64,000 bases of DNA from Thuidium tamariscinum (Eukaryota > Streptophyta > Bryopsida > Hypnales > Thuidiaceae). Shown here one piece after another: positions 51,070-63,582 of this stretch. How positions within the stretch are numbered: the first letter of the stretch is position 1; every line of letters starts with the position of its first letter. The stretch lies in contig OX344749.2 of assembly GCA_947034885.2 (NCBI GenBank), positions 29,713,501 through 29,777,500 of the forward strand. The letters are read 5' to 3'. Position numbers and translations under genes: made by a program. The notes beneath the pieces are model-generated. The model saw only the letters and a list, made by a program, of their open reading frames with translations, was not told the origin of the DNA and did no database searches.

Positions 51070-51760
51070 GGGTTGTTGCAAGAAAGACTTGTCTTTTTTT
51101 GTGTCTCTTTGGTCTTAGACAAGTGGTTTTTTATTCATAACTTTTGAATAGTATGTTTGTATTCTATGAAATTTGAATTGAAGGTACATGTAGTAGTTTT
51201 AAACATTGAATAATTTTTCTAATTTTTAAAATAATTTAACTACTTTTAAATTGCCCCCAATTGGATGTCTACCTTAACCATATATGGTGAATTTCGTTAA
51301 AATGGCGGTATTCCTTATGCCATTTTTTAGACCACACGATCTAAATTGAAAACTAACATCTAGGAAAGGTATAGATTTCAAACATCTAGAACACATCTAG
51401 ATTTTCAAAATCTATGACTCGTTTAGATTTCAGACCACGCGGTTTGAAACATCTTGGACAAATGTAGGTTTTAGACATCTATAATACTTGTAGATTTCAA
51501 AAATCTATGACGGTTTTAGATTTTAGATCGTGCGGTCTAAACTGTCCAAAGTGTCAAACTAATGGAATATTGCCATTTTAACAAAATTCACCATATATTG
51601 AGGGATCTTAAGTCCATTCCTAATCCAAAAATGCAAATTTCAAGACCAGTCCTATGAAAATTGGGTCACAAAGGCTTTCACTAAAGTTATATATACCAAA
51701 AAAGAGATTTTCTAAAAATATGAAAGTGTCCACCTTCAATATGTAATTAAAGTGCAATAT
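51070..51760. mobile_element. GGGT-ended TIR element, copy F5, interrupted by D4
   Basis: Starts GGGTTGTTGCAAGAAAGACT. It follows the inverse of F3/F4 up to ACCTTAACCA (51,280), is broken by D4, then resumes at TTGAGGGATC with CCAAAAATGCAAATTTC (about 51,629). The far end was not found and the right boundary is approximate. Confidence 0.6.
51281..51597. mobile_element. Palindromic element family D, copy D4 (best preserved)
   Basis: Ends TATATGGTGAATTTCGTTAA and the inverse-related TTAACAAAATTCACCATATA. It is 317 bases long and lies inside F5. Three or four internal units carry TAGATTTCAGACCACGCGGT and inverse forms, so the whole element can fold into a hairpin. Confidence 0.85.
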
Positions 51761-52234
51761 TGTTGCTCATGTGTAGAGAACACAATTCGAGAAGAGGTTT
51801 GTTGAAGGCTCTCCTTTTGATGGTGATAAACGGCAACACAATGAAGTGGGCTCACAAATGCCATTGTTGAGAAGGAAAATTGACAATGGGAAGGATGCAC
51901 CAAATAATCATATCAATAGTATTGTACCCACATGCCAACCGGAAGGCAAAGAATTCAACAAGGGGCTTGTCAATAGCTCCTCTTCTAATGGTTTGTTCCA
52001 ACACTACTTTGGTAATGATATAATGTTCTCATTAGCCATCAAAGTTGACTATGTTTAATTTCTATGTGTTTAATTATCAATAGAAAGGAGGTCTTACCGG
52101 AGCACTAAGTTATGATGCGAAAGTTTGGTGCCAAAGGTCTATATGGGTAATTATCTTGATGTCCATATAGTCCATGTCAACAAGCTATGACAATGCAGTT
52201 TGGTGCTCCAAACTTCCTTTCATCTACTACAATA

Positions 52235-52520
52235 ATGGCAAATTTTGTTAAAATTGTAGTATTCCATTAGTTTGACACTTTTGATAGTTCAGATTGCGCA
52301 ATCTAAAATCTACATCTATCATAGATTTTTGAAATCTATATGTGTTGTAGATGTCTGAAATCTATACCAGTCTAAGATGTTTCAAACCACACAATCTGAA
52401 ATCTATATGTATCCTAGATGTTTGAAAATCTACACCAGTCCTAGATACCAATTTTTTGTTCAAATTGCATGGTCTGAAAAATGGCATTTGGAATACTACC
52501 ACTTTAACAAAATTTTCTAT
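52235..52520. mobile_element. Palindromic element family D, copy D5
   Basis: Begins ATGGCAAATTTTGTTAAAAT and ends ACTTTAACAAAATTTTCTAT, a more decayed pair of ends. The interior matches D2-D4. Confidence 0.7.
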
Positions 52521-52909
52521 AATAGTAAAACAAAATAGTACTCAATGCAAATAATTTTTTAACCTTGGAAACTAATTTGATTTCAAAGTTACTTATAGTT
52601 GTCTTTATTATGGATGATGAATATTAATAGTGTTTTTGAACAATGTTTAGTCCAATTGATATAATTGCTCATTCATCCAAGATTTAAACATTAGACATTA
52701 GTCCTAGAAAGATGCTAAGGATTAAAAGTGTCTTTTGAATAAATGTGAAGTATGAATGATTTTCATCTATTTTTTGTGTGAAACTTATATCTACATCATT
52801 GAGTTAAATTCAAGTCATAATTTTTCTTTAAATTTTGTACGGATTAGTTTGTTTTTTTAAAAGTACCTCCTTGATATAAATATTGTTCAAGTGTATTTCA
52901 ATAGTTTGA

Positions 52910-54371
52910 GGGTCATTGCAAGAAACACCGTCCAAAAAGTGTAGCGTTTTCACAATACTCCTTTTTTCCTTTGGAAGGGCTTTAAAATTAGAATTTTTTT
53001 TTAAAAATAGTGAAAAATATGTTTCATGTATATACCTTTAAGAAGAAGGTACCCTAGAAAGGAAAAGCATAGGGAAAAATCTCTAAGTAGGAGAACTAGA
53101 AAAGTGCAAAATCTCATGAAAATTGATACTTTTACATTTTAATTTGTAAAAAAGAGGAAAATCAATTTTTTTTAAAACTAAAAATTGGCCATTTTTAAAT
53201 AGTTGATTTTGATGAGATTTCACCAAAAGAATAATCTTAGAACCATCTTCAATATTCAAAAATTGTACGCAACGGAAAAAAATTTGCACTCATGTAGAGG
53301 ACATGAAATAACGGGTTGTTGCAAGAAACACTTACCGGTTTTGTCTCAAAATGGCTCAAAATCAATGAGTCCTGTGAGTCCTATGACCCTTTGAAATAAA
53401 TTTTTTTTAAATTGAAAAAAATATGGATAATTTGAAGAGCAATGAGAATATTATGTCTCTTGAAATTCAGACCTAAGAAATTTTTTCTCTAAATGTTATA
53501 GACAATGGAAAATACAATGAAAATAGCTCTTTTTTCACTAATTTGGTAAAAATAGTAAAAAAATTCAAAAAAATAAAATGAAAAATCCTTTTTTTCTTCA
53601 AGTAAAGGTCTTTCTTTTCCAACAAATTTCATATTTGGAAAAAATAAATTCTATTCTCTACACGTGCACAAAGTCAGCCACTTCGACGACATGTGGAAGT
53701 TGGACAGTTTAATATTTTCAAAAATCCTTTTTACGGATTGTGTAACTATACTATATATCTAAGCTTGCCAATTTTCAGCTCAAAATTTGCATTTTTGGGT
53801 CAAAAATAGGACTAAAAACCCCCAAAATGGCCAAGGTAGACAGCCAATCGGGGGCAGTTTAAAAATAGTAAACTAATTTTAAAAAAATTGAAAAAATTAC
53901 ACAACATATAAAACTTTTGTGCTCACCTTCATTCCAAATTTCAAGTTGATAGGGCAAACTATGCAAAAGTTATAAGCAAAAAACTACCTGTTGGAGGTCA
54001 AGGGGACAAAAAATAGGACAAGTGTTTCTTGCAATCACCCTAACATATTTTTAGATTTCATTCAAAATTTATATGTTTTACACTTATATGTATAGACCAT
54101 GAAAGTTTTGTTTATAAATCATTAAATTTGGGCACTTATAATGTAGTGATTTTTGTAAACTATAAACTGTGACGCTCAACAAAAATGATTTTTAAATACA
54201 AAGTGTTTTTTCTTAATTATTGAAAAATAAGGGTTCTAATAACCTTCAAGTTAGGTATGTTCAATAAAAATTTCGTGTTCATTGGATTTAATCTCCAAAA
54301 GTTATAGTAGACAACAAAAAAATGATTCTCATTGTGATGGAAAATAGGACCGGTGTTTCTTGCAATGACCC
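52910..54371. mobile_element. GGGT-ended TIR element, copy F2, with F3 nested inside
   Basis: Left end GGGTCATTGCAAGAAACACC and right end GGTGTTTCTTGCAATGACCC are perfect inverted copies. The flanks are TTGA on both sides (52,906-52,909 and 54,372-54,375), a 4-base duplication. F1 is an uninterrupted relative. Non-coding. Confidence 0.85.
53313..54040. mobile_element. GGGT-ended TIR element, copy F3 (nested in F2)
   Basis: Left end GGGTTGTTGCAAGAAACACT and right end AGTGTTTCTTGCAATCACCC, flanked by TAAC on both sides (53,309-53,312 and 54,041-54,044). F1 has an unbroken sequence at the corresponding place (GAATAATAGATTTTT, about 33,930), showing the empty site. Confidence 0.85.
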
Positions 54372-54988
54372 TTGAGCTATTTTTCCTCAAAACTTGATTT
54401 CTTTTACTTTTGAGCAAAACTAAGAAACTAAAGTTTTACAGTGCAATTTCTACTGCACTTCAAATTTTGAAAAATTCTTAAAATTGAACATTTTATTGAA
54501 GTTTGAAGTTAAGGATTGGATGATCTAGAGCTATATTACTCATGAAACTTTCATCTGAAAAATAAAAGGAAAAGATTTCACTTATAAAGAGTGGAGAATT
54601 GGAAGATGGAGAGCGGAGAGGTTTGAGATTTGAGCACACCCCTGGGCTCTGTCCTTAACAGGTTAAATGGCTAATGAAGAACAGTCTGGGATCTGATTTA
54701 AATGAAACCATGTAGAAAGTTCAACATCTGCATTTGCGGTGCTCACGAATTCTGTAGCTGCACATATTTTTTAGTAGAAAATTTGCTAAATTGAGCCATA
54801 TTTGAAAGCTATGGTTAATCAATTAATATGTTACTTTACATAAGGATATAAGAAAAATGCAAAAAATTTAAAGGAGGATTTAGTTGCGAAACTTTAGCTT
54901 ATTGAATCATATATGGGGTTTTGAACTCTGAAGCATCGAACATAGTGGATCAATTAAGTTGTAAACCTTTTTATTAACGTCGAGGCCT

Positions 54989-57021
54989 ATGATTCTAATG
55001 GCTTGTGATTCAGAGACGAATAACACGGCTTCACAGGAAGATCCAAATTTCAGGTTTAAGGTTGCTTCCAGAGAATTGAAGAGCTTATCTTTCCTCGGCA
55101 AAGGAGACCATCTAGAAGGAACCTGGGAAGGAAGAGCTCAGGTGTGCCCGAAAAGACTTTGTACATGTCCTGATTGCTATTTTTGAACTAGAAATCAAAA
55201 AGCTTTTTCAACTCAAACATCACCCAAATGTGGTCCAAACAATGGGCTGGGCCGTGGCCCAAAATTGCTGCTCGTTGGTCGTGGAACTTATGGACTGCAG
55301 TGTTAGGAGCTTAGTGCAAAGGAAAAAGCTGTTGCGACGGGTGACGAGTTTAGAACCACCGGTAGATTCAACTTTGACTAAATTGGACTCTGTGGTGGAC
55401 TCTGGGTGTTCGAATTCACCGGAAATCCCATCGATCCCTCGGGCTCAAGAGATCGAGAAAAAAAGGAACGATTCCAATTCTCTCGTGAATGCGTCTAGTG
55501 AAGCTCAAACCAGCTCTCCCTTCACCCTCGAGGAGGTGATCAAAATCATCACTGAAGTTGCTAAAGGTATGAAACACTTGCATGACGCTAAGGTGGCCCA
55601 TGGTGACCTGAAACCTGGCAACATTCTCGTCACCGTAAAGCGCATCAAGAGGTCCAACTTCTTTGACCACAGTCTGAAGTTTAAAACAGTGAAGTGGCGG
55701 ATTTTGGTGTCATTGAATCGAAGTCCAAGTCCAAATGCATGATCTCGGTTTCGTCAGAAGCTCAGGAGCTGGACAGGATTCGATGGAAAGCTCCAGAGCT
55801 TTTTGGTATCGATCATGGTTTGAATCAGGTTAATTTTGATGATTTGCTAAGGGGCGACATCTACAGTTTTGGAATGACAACCTTGGAGATCTTGTCTGGG
55901 GAAGAACCATATTCAGGTTTGGATGCTTACGAAATTAGGAGAGGATCTTGCCATGCTCTTCTTCTACATATTGAGTGGCCTTGCCATGTTTTGTTTTCAT
56001 TTCTTGCAATCACTTGATATTAGGAATAATCGACTTCCAGGTCTTTGAAATGTCGAGTCAGTCAACTTCGTAGACGTAGATTGACTTATGTTGAGGGTTG
56101 AGGGTTCTTCATTTTGGAAGGTGTCCTAATGAACTAGGATACGTGGTTAGATTCAATCACGAAAATCACAATGTTTGAAAGCATCAAAATTGTATGTATC
56201 TCTTGCACAATTAAAGGCTCTAAAACTATGGGATTGAATGACTGACATAGACCTTAGATAACTAACATCAATTTCGTCAAATTGGCGACATTCTGCTACT
56301 ACTTCGGTGCCTGGTCCAGCAACCATGGCAAAAGCTATGCGTTTCCTAGTTTGTGGTCTGAAATTAGACCTCTAATTTGTGAAGATATATATCACGAGTT
56401 TTGGCTGGTGGAATCTCGCCAATTTGGAGAAATTGACGTTGATTACAAATATGCGCTAGGAAAATAAGTGGCAACCTCGAGAAATGCCTGAATGAATATG
56501 ATTTTTACTTTTAAGTTCAACAACAACTGCCATAAAGGACTCATTCCAAGTGACCCTCTCTCTGTAGAGTATCCATTCCTTAAGACAGGTAGTTTGTTTT
56601 GTTTTGTTTTGTTTGTCACGTTGAGATCTCTTGGCCCGTGTGTCCCCGGTCGCATGCTTGGTATCGTCAGAAAGCCCTTGGCGTGGAGGGGCGCACGGAC
56701 TTTGTTTCGTGGCGTTTGGACCTATGGTGTGAGAGTTATTGAACTTCAAAGTTTTTATGCATTCAAAAATTACTTCGATTTGATTTTGATTGTGGCAACG
56801 GCACAGGGCACACTAGTCAACCCTTAGGCATGAAGACATTGCGGGAGCGCGTATTGGCAGGAACAAGACCAGAATTACCAGCTCGATCTCAACCACTCAA
56901 AGAACTCATAAGTCAGTGTTGGGACCGTGAACCAACCAACAAATCCAAATTTGACAGCATTTTGGAGGACTTGGAAAAGATTGGAGCTTGCACGTTGATC
57001 GGAGGGAAATGTAGCCGTTGA
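54989..57021 (+). pseudogene. Protein kinase pseudogene related in style to the 26.7-kb gene
   Basis: Plus-strand kinase pieces lie in order. The first (54,989-55,140) ends FLGKGDHLEGTWEGRAQ, a glycine-loop region. The frame then shifts by one base near 55,143; the next piece reads ARKDF, with the likely ATP-binding Lys, then FELEIKKLFQLKHHPNVVQ. It continues to AHGDLKPGNILV. A second shift, consistent with one lost G near 55,691, leads into VADFGVIES, IRWKAPELFG, GDIYSFGMTTLEILSGEEPY and LDAYEI. About 900 unrelated bases follow, containing a SINE-like unit, and then ERVLAGTRPELP, LISQCWDREPTNK and a TGA at 57,019-57,021. An alternative splice over the insert (55,917-56,826) is possible. Unlike its relative at 26,655 this copy keeps Lys in HGDLK and an intact DFG. 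Two frameshifts make it non-functional unless the sequence has errors. Confidence 0.85.
56586..56818 (-). mobile_element. SINE-like retroposon unit inside the kinase pseudogene
   Basis: An inverted single copy of the 32,400-33,220 unit: on the minus strand CTAGTGTGCCCTGTGCCGTT at the start and GATCTCAACGTGACAAACAA with an AAAAC-rich tail at the end. It lies in the stretch separating LDAYEI from ERVLAGTRP. Confidence 0.75.
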
Positions 57022-57225
57022 TCATGCCATCCTTGGCAATCTTGGCTCTCGAGATTAGGGTTTATATGTGATATGGTATTTGATATGTACATATATGGAT
57101 ATGGATATGTGAAATACGGGAGACAAATGGATACATAGTATGATATATAATATGATAGTATGATATGACTAACATATGTGGATATTAATACGAGATATGG
57201 TGCCATTATTCCATATGGCCATATA

Positions 57226-58878
57226 GGATAGTTGCAAGAAAACATCTCCTATTTTCAATTCATAATAGCCTAAGTACTAGAATATTATGGCTTTTGGAAT
57301 AAATTATTTTAAAATGAAATAAAATATGGATAATTTGTAAGCTAGTTGAACTAGTATGTGTGAAGATTCAAGCTTTACAAGATTTGTCTCTAAAAGTTAT
57401 ACAGAAAGAAAATGAGTGATGGAAAATGCAAGATTGAATGTGGATACTTTGGAATTTGATTTTCAAAAAATAGAAAAAAATTCACATTAATTCAAAATAA
57501 ATAATCAATTTTTCCTAACTTGAAGATGCTTCTTCTCAACTACTTGCATCTTTAAAAAAAATTGTACATTCTCATATGTGCAAAGGTAGGACACTTTGAG
57601 TACATGCAAAAGGTAGATACTAAACCAATTTTTTGAAAATCACTTTGCAGGCTTATATAACTTTAGAAAAAGTCTTTATATCCAAATTTGGACCTTCAAA
57701 TTTGCACTTTTAACCCCTAAAGGACTAACATGGTTTTGACAATGGAGATTTTCAATCAATTCTACCACTTCGATATTTTTTTGCACATAGATGTAATTAA
57801 ATTTTTTAATTTTAACTGTACAAAAGCAAAGATTACTATATCTAGTATGCATGGAATTAATTATAGAAAATTTTAACCGTTAGATCTTTAGATTATAACA
57901 ACTTTTAATGATCAACTTCATAGGCAAAAAACACAGTTCTTGGAGAAAAAAATTTATAAAAAGATAAATAAATATTTTTGAACCTCCTAGAAATATTTAT
58001 TTGGAGTCCAAAGCAAATGTAGTATTTTTATATTAAAAAATTTGAAAAATAAAAAACTCCCTCAAATTTGTACACATTTTCAAATTTAAAGATTAGAAAG
58101 TCAAATCCAAGCAAATTGGATCCTACAAAATTCTTAAAAATTCATATATGGATAAATTTTTGAAATTAAACAACTAATGTTATTATCATATTGTTTGGAA
58201 AATCTCAAAAAAATTTGGAATCCTTTTAATTATTTTGTATTGTTAATTACACTAGATTGAACCTTTTATTTTTAAAATTGTTAAAAACAAAAATTTGAAT
58301 TTCTTTTTCAAATTTTTTTTGTGTGGGCTATAGAATAGAAATGTGTTAAAAAATGGGTTTTTTTTTCCATCTCTACTACTCTTTTCATAAAAAACATTAT
58401 TTTTGCTCCCTTTTCCTACTAGACTACATTCTCGACTACATTTCCTAAATGAATTTTTAACTACTTCTCACATTCAAAATGAGAAAATCGGAAAATGCAA
58501 AAAGTATGTAAGCTTCTTTTTCTACAAGATGTTAGTTTACAAAATATTGAGATTTGTTTCACCCTTCCAAGAAATTGCCATTGAAAACTTTGAAGAGGAC
58601 ACATTGTGTCTTCTTAGTCCTTTAGGGGTTAAATCAAAAACAATACTAAACCCCTTCAAAATGGCCAATGTAGACATCCAACCAAGGCTAGTTTAAGAAT
58701 AGTAAACTATATTTTAAGAATTAAAAAAAAAAATTCAATGTCTACAAATACCACTTATACCTTCATTTTAAACTTCATAGTAAATTGGTCAACATACTAT
58801 AAAAAATTATGAACCCAAAACCACATGTTTGAAACCAAGGGGACAAAAAATAAGATTAAGTGTTTCTTGTAACAACCC
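57226..58878. mobile_element. GGGT-ended TIR element, copy F7, interrupted by T6
   Basis: Left end GGATAGTTGCAAGAAAAC and right end GTGTTTCTTGTAACAACCC. The flank is ATAT-like on both sides. Parts outside 57,710-58,632 follow F3, including AAAATGGCCAATGTAGACATCC near 58,658. Confidence 0.7.
57710..58632. mobile_element. TTAA-flanked TIR element, copy T6 (inside F7)
   Basis: Ends TTAA CCCCTAAAGGACTAA and TTAGTCCTTTAGGGG TTAA are perfect inverted copies. The surrounding F7 sequence continues from TTTGCACTT on one side to ATCAAAAACAATACTAAA on the other, matching the F3 order around 53,790-53,815 with only one TTAA-like site needed. Non-coding. Confidence 0.9.
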
Positions 58879-59080
58879 ATATCTATTGCAATCACAATAG
58901 ATTGAAGTCAAAAATATAAACATTGAGACAAGGATACAAAATGTATATTTTAATTAATTCAATCATTTCAGAAGTAATTAATTAATGGACAAAAATGTGT
59001 CACTATATTGTATAGTCAAAAGTGACAGCAAGACTAGTATTAACTTACTATTCCATGCAATATCTACAAAAGGTTGTCAT

Positions 59081-59670
59081 TTAATTCCTAAATGCCGGTG
59101 GCTTTTGGAGGGCTTCTAAGAATTTGCTCTAGATTGTACAGAAAGTCAACATTTTGATAAATTTTATCAATTTGAAAAAAAATGTAACCGTACAAATTCA
59201 AGTTAGACATGTAAAAGATCACTCAAGAAAAATAAACACAACAATATTACTTAAATGGATTGATAAATTAAAATGTTTGATCATGAGGGTGTTAAGACTA
59301 CAAAATTGAGTTGAAGGGTAAAAATTAAGTATTTAAAATAAAACCTTTAATTCAATTCTTTAGCACAAGTTCTTTCAAATCAAAATCTATAGTGCAAAAA
59401 TTTTAAGTTAAATAGATTCAAAGTCAAAAAATCTAATCATAGAAGGTGCAGAAAAATTTGTTTTCTTCACTATAAATGCAAATATCATGTAATCTATGCA
59501 ATCAAAGTTCTTGAAATTTCTTCCACACATTCTTTTACTTGTTTATTCCAAGTACCTATGATTAGATATGCAAAAAATAACAAATTTAAATAGGTTTTAC
59601 ACCTTGCATTAGAAATGGTCATTTTGAATACTTTTTTAACAAAAAAAGACCTTGGTCCTTTAGAGGTTAA
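59081..59670. mobile_element. TTAA-flanked TIR element, copy T7
   Basis: Ends TTAA TTCCTAAATG and CCTTTAGAGG TTAA, a decayed pair. The interior carries inverse counterparts of T5-like segments. Lower certainty than T4-T6. Confidence 0.6.
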
Positions 59671-61462
59671 GTAATGTTCAATGGAATTGGAGTTTAAATT
59701 AGTCCACCAGATAGCTTGACAATCCTACTTTGAATATTTACTCATCATCCTGTAGAACTACAAATGCAAAGACAATTTTTACCCATCCATGTACACATTA
59801 TAGTTAGGTAACAAAAAGCATTTGTGATAAATTAGTCTTGAGGTGACAACTTGCCTAAGATAAGTGTCAACCCATTATTTCCTAAAATGCATATATTTTA
59901 AATTAGTAATTCAACTTTTACATATACGCAAGACTTAAAATGAAGTTTGAAAAGAATTTGGAAGTATACAAAAATTATTATAGAGTTGATGCAATAGTAA
60001 AGTAAGACCATTTGACCTAATAGCAAGTTGTGAAATTCTATATGTAATTTGTTAGCCTTAGACAAATTGACTTACTACTGCTGCATGGAGAAAAAAAGCT
60101 AATATGACTATTTGATAGGAATATAATTTAAACTTCTACTTTTGCATGCTTTGCATATTAGACCAATTGACAATGAATTAAAATTGAAGAGGTAATTAAG
60201 GAATTTGTAAATCTATATATGTTGGGGGCTTGATTAGGTCAATAAGATAGGAGCCATGATTATTTGACATACCCTCGACAATTTGACATTAGAATTTTAG
60301 TATAAGACTGGAACAACATTTTGTGGGTCCCCATCCATAAGGAATGGACTAATACTAAGTGGATAAACCTACAAGGGCCACTTATTGGGCTTTAGAAAAT
60401 TAGAAGGCCAAGTAGATAATAGTGAATGCAGGAGTGTACAGAGATGTGTAGAAAACGAAAGAATGCACAATGAATATTTAGATTTTGACTTATATAAGAC
60501 CTCAATAGGCATACAAAGTTTTGGAAGTAAGGTACTTAAAAGTGCTCATAGGTAGCAGTGAAAATCAGCAGTGATATACACAAAAACCCTCTCTTACAAT
60601 GTTAGAAGGAAAAGAAAAGGAGTTGCAATTGAATTTTTAATATTGAAAAAAAATAATGGTTCTTAAACCAACAAGCAATAGAAAAACTTGTCAAATGAAA
60701 ATCAATGAAAATTCTCCATGTGTTTTGAAAATTGTAAAAGAAAGAAAAGCTTGTGAGAGGAATAAACCATTATGTGATGTGAGCTTAAAAGCTTGGCATC
60801 AAAACTAAAATGGCCATGCTTGTATGAAGAACTATCATATTTCTTTAACTAACAATTGTCAAGACATAACTACACTATTTAATTGCTTCAAATAGGGTGC
60901 GCTTTAAAGCATTGCACCATTATGGGTGTATCCACCTTAGAATAGGCTAAAGAAGTTCATATACATTCCTTAAAAATAATTTATCAAATTAAGTTATTCA
61001 TTTTATTAATAGAAATGAGTGATTTCCTACAATAAATGTGACCTTAGATACAAAACAAAAGATAAATTGACCCGGGGAGATCACTCCTTGTAATTTTAAG
61101 TATACAGGTGCATGAATATGATATTTAACATGGGGCTATTTACCATCATTATAGTAATTAAGATGATTGTATTTTTATATATAAAGATACCAAGGGCATA
61201 TTTTTAATATCCTATGATTTTTTATAAATTCATTATAGTTGGGCTATCTTATATACAAAACGTACATGTCTAATTTTTTGATACCTATATACAATAGACA
61301 CTGTAAAACTAGTGTCATACATGTACACTTTTAAAAAAAAAATTAATATATATGCACTACTTGTATTGTAGTAAAATTTCAATGACAAATAAAAGTGTGA
61401 AATGCAACACTAGTTTTAAATATTTTTAAATTCTATACCATGTATTCTAAACAACGTGATAT
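59671..61462. other. AT-rich DNA, no supported gene
   Basis: No open frame of interest, no RNA gene and no repeat shared with the rest of the window that I could recognise. Confidence 0.45.
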
Positions 61463-61561
61463 CACTAGAAGAAAAGCCTGAAAATTTGCGTTTGTTTCAA
61501 CATAACTCACTTGACGCGTTATGTTGAAACAAACGCAAATTTTCAGGCTTTTCTTCTAGTG
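61463..61561. mobile_element. 99-base CACTA-type MITE with perfect 44-base arms
   Basis: The left arm 61,463-61,506 (starting CACTAGAAGAAAAGCCTG) and right arm 61,518-61,561 (ending CAGGCTTTTCTTCTAGTG) are perfect inverted copies separated by 11 bases. The flanks are TAT on both sides, a 3-base duplication. Terminal CACTA and a 3-base duplication are diagnostic of the CACTA (En/Spm) superfamily. Confidence 0.9.
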
Positions 61562-63582
61562 TATGGTGAATAACAAATAACATCATAAAAACATTAACAT
61601 AGTTATGATGCTAAAATTTAAAAAGAAACCAATACTAGAAATATAACATCAACAACATGAGAAATTAACACTTTAAAAATAGTATAGATTAACATCTGAA
61701 TATGACCTCTACTATAACATATAGACCATATATTTTATCTATATATATGCATTTGCAATGGTTTAAGTTAAAAATTAGTGGTGCAAGACAACAAAGCCAA
61801 CATTCTTAGCAACCCTAGCCGCATGGAAGTGACGATATGCAAATCCTACAATAATTTCTTAATGAGTACTTTGTGAGAATACAAATCCCCATAGTATAAC
61901 CTCATTGAAATTTACAGTTCAACTCTTTTGTCTTGGAACAATAGATTCTTACATATTGTCACATAGTTGGCATACTTATGGAAAGATTTGTATATACATG
62001 CTACAATTATTTGCTAGATTGTCTAGGTTTTATCATTCACTTAAAAAAATTGTCTACATTTATACTCATTGTATTACAAAAAACTTGTATGGATCCTATT
62101 TGTAAAGGCTAATTTATTAATAAATTTTTTTACTAAATAATATTTTTACATAACCTAATTTATATATAATAAGATATGTGGCATTTCAAGAACCCTATAG
62201 TAGCCCTACATATTATATAAAATTTATCCCCTTTGAATTAAATGAACCCTATCTTTTAACTCACGTAGTTTTCTAAAAACCACGAGTAATCTCCCCAGCT
62301 AAATTGATTTTTTCCAAACAAATAAACCACCACTAGGAGATTCTTTGGATTCTATTTCCCAAAATTTTCCCATGCTACACCATTATAGGTAAAAGAGAAA
62401 GGCTTCCACAAAAAATTCATAGTGATTACATTTTGTATAATAAAATTCTAGAAAAATATGCAATCTTTGCAAACGTTATTTCTATACAAGAGAAAAATTT
62501 CACATTTAAAAAACTTGTGCTCCAAATATGCCTAATTGCCTAAGTGGTTGGAAATGGGTTGCCTAATTTACTTTAATACATGATCCTATGATTAGATATG
62601 CAAAAAAAACATTAATTTTTTTTGTTTTATATTATAAAAATAGTAGTTTTGAGTGTTTTTTGATGAAATAAAGGCCTTGGGACTTTAGAAGTTAAACTAT
62701 GCCTTTAATTAACAATGATTTTTTGACTACTCATTTTATCAAATTTTTATTTCAAGACTACCTATATGATTGTTTGAGTGGTTTAGGGAGCTATTACTTC
62801 AAAATTCATAGAAGATACCCACCATATCTTAAAAAATCAATTCTATTATTTTTAAACTCTTGATTTTCAATTCTTAGTACAACAAAATATCTTATTTGAA
62901 CAAAAATCTCACTTGCTTATATTTATGGTTTAGGGTGTTAAGGTAGGAGCACCCATAAACGTGACCGTCCCCATGGTCGTGACCTATATTTGCACCCATA
63001 ACTGTTGCCTTCAGTCCCATACCTTACAGCCTAAAGAAAATGGAAATGATGGGTGATAAAGGCAACGGTTTTAAGTGCAATGGAAATGGTTATAGGGTTG
63101 GCAAGTAGTGGCGCATATGTATCAGTGAAGTCAGCAAGAAAAATTTGAAGGTCAATGCAGCTTTGATGAAGGGTACACTATAAGGCAGCTAAGAGTGTCA
63201 TTAACATAATTAAATGCGCAGTCTTCAGCGATATTGTCTTCCAAAGAGATAGATATGGAGTTCATAGTATCTACTTTAGGTGCTTTGATAATCAATGATG
63301 TGAATGTGGAATGACGGCTGTGTAAAAGTATAAAATAGTGGAAGGTGCAACTTTCAGTGACAAGTGCATCTTGTTCTATATTTCATCTAAGCTTAACTTA
63401 GATCAGGGTGATTGATTAAATGCATGAGGGATTATCTGCTTTAGATACACTTTCAGTGTCATCGATTAAATGCATGAAAGCTTACGATAAGCTATAGTTA
63501 GTGAGGGATTAAGGTGACTGACAGTTAGTGAATAGTAAGGTTCGGTTTAGGAGTGAGGTCCATGGCAACTGCATCGGTATAG
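61562..63582. other. AT-rich DNA grading into less AT-rich flank
   Basis: No gene is supported. A decayed right end of the TTAA family (GGGACTTTAGAAGTTAAAC) is near 62,678. From about 62,940 the composition becomes less AT-rich, suggesting the approach to a gene on the right. GATTAAATGCATGA occurs twice (63,414 and 63,463). Confidence 0.4.
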
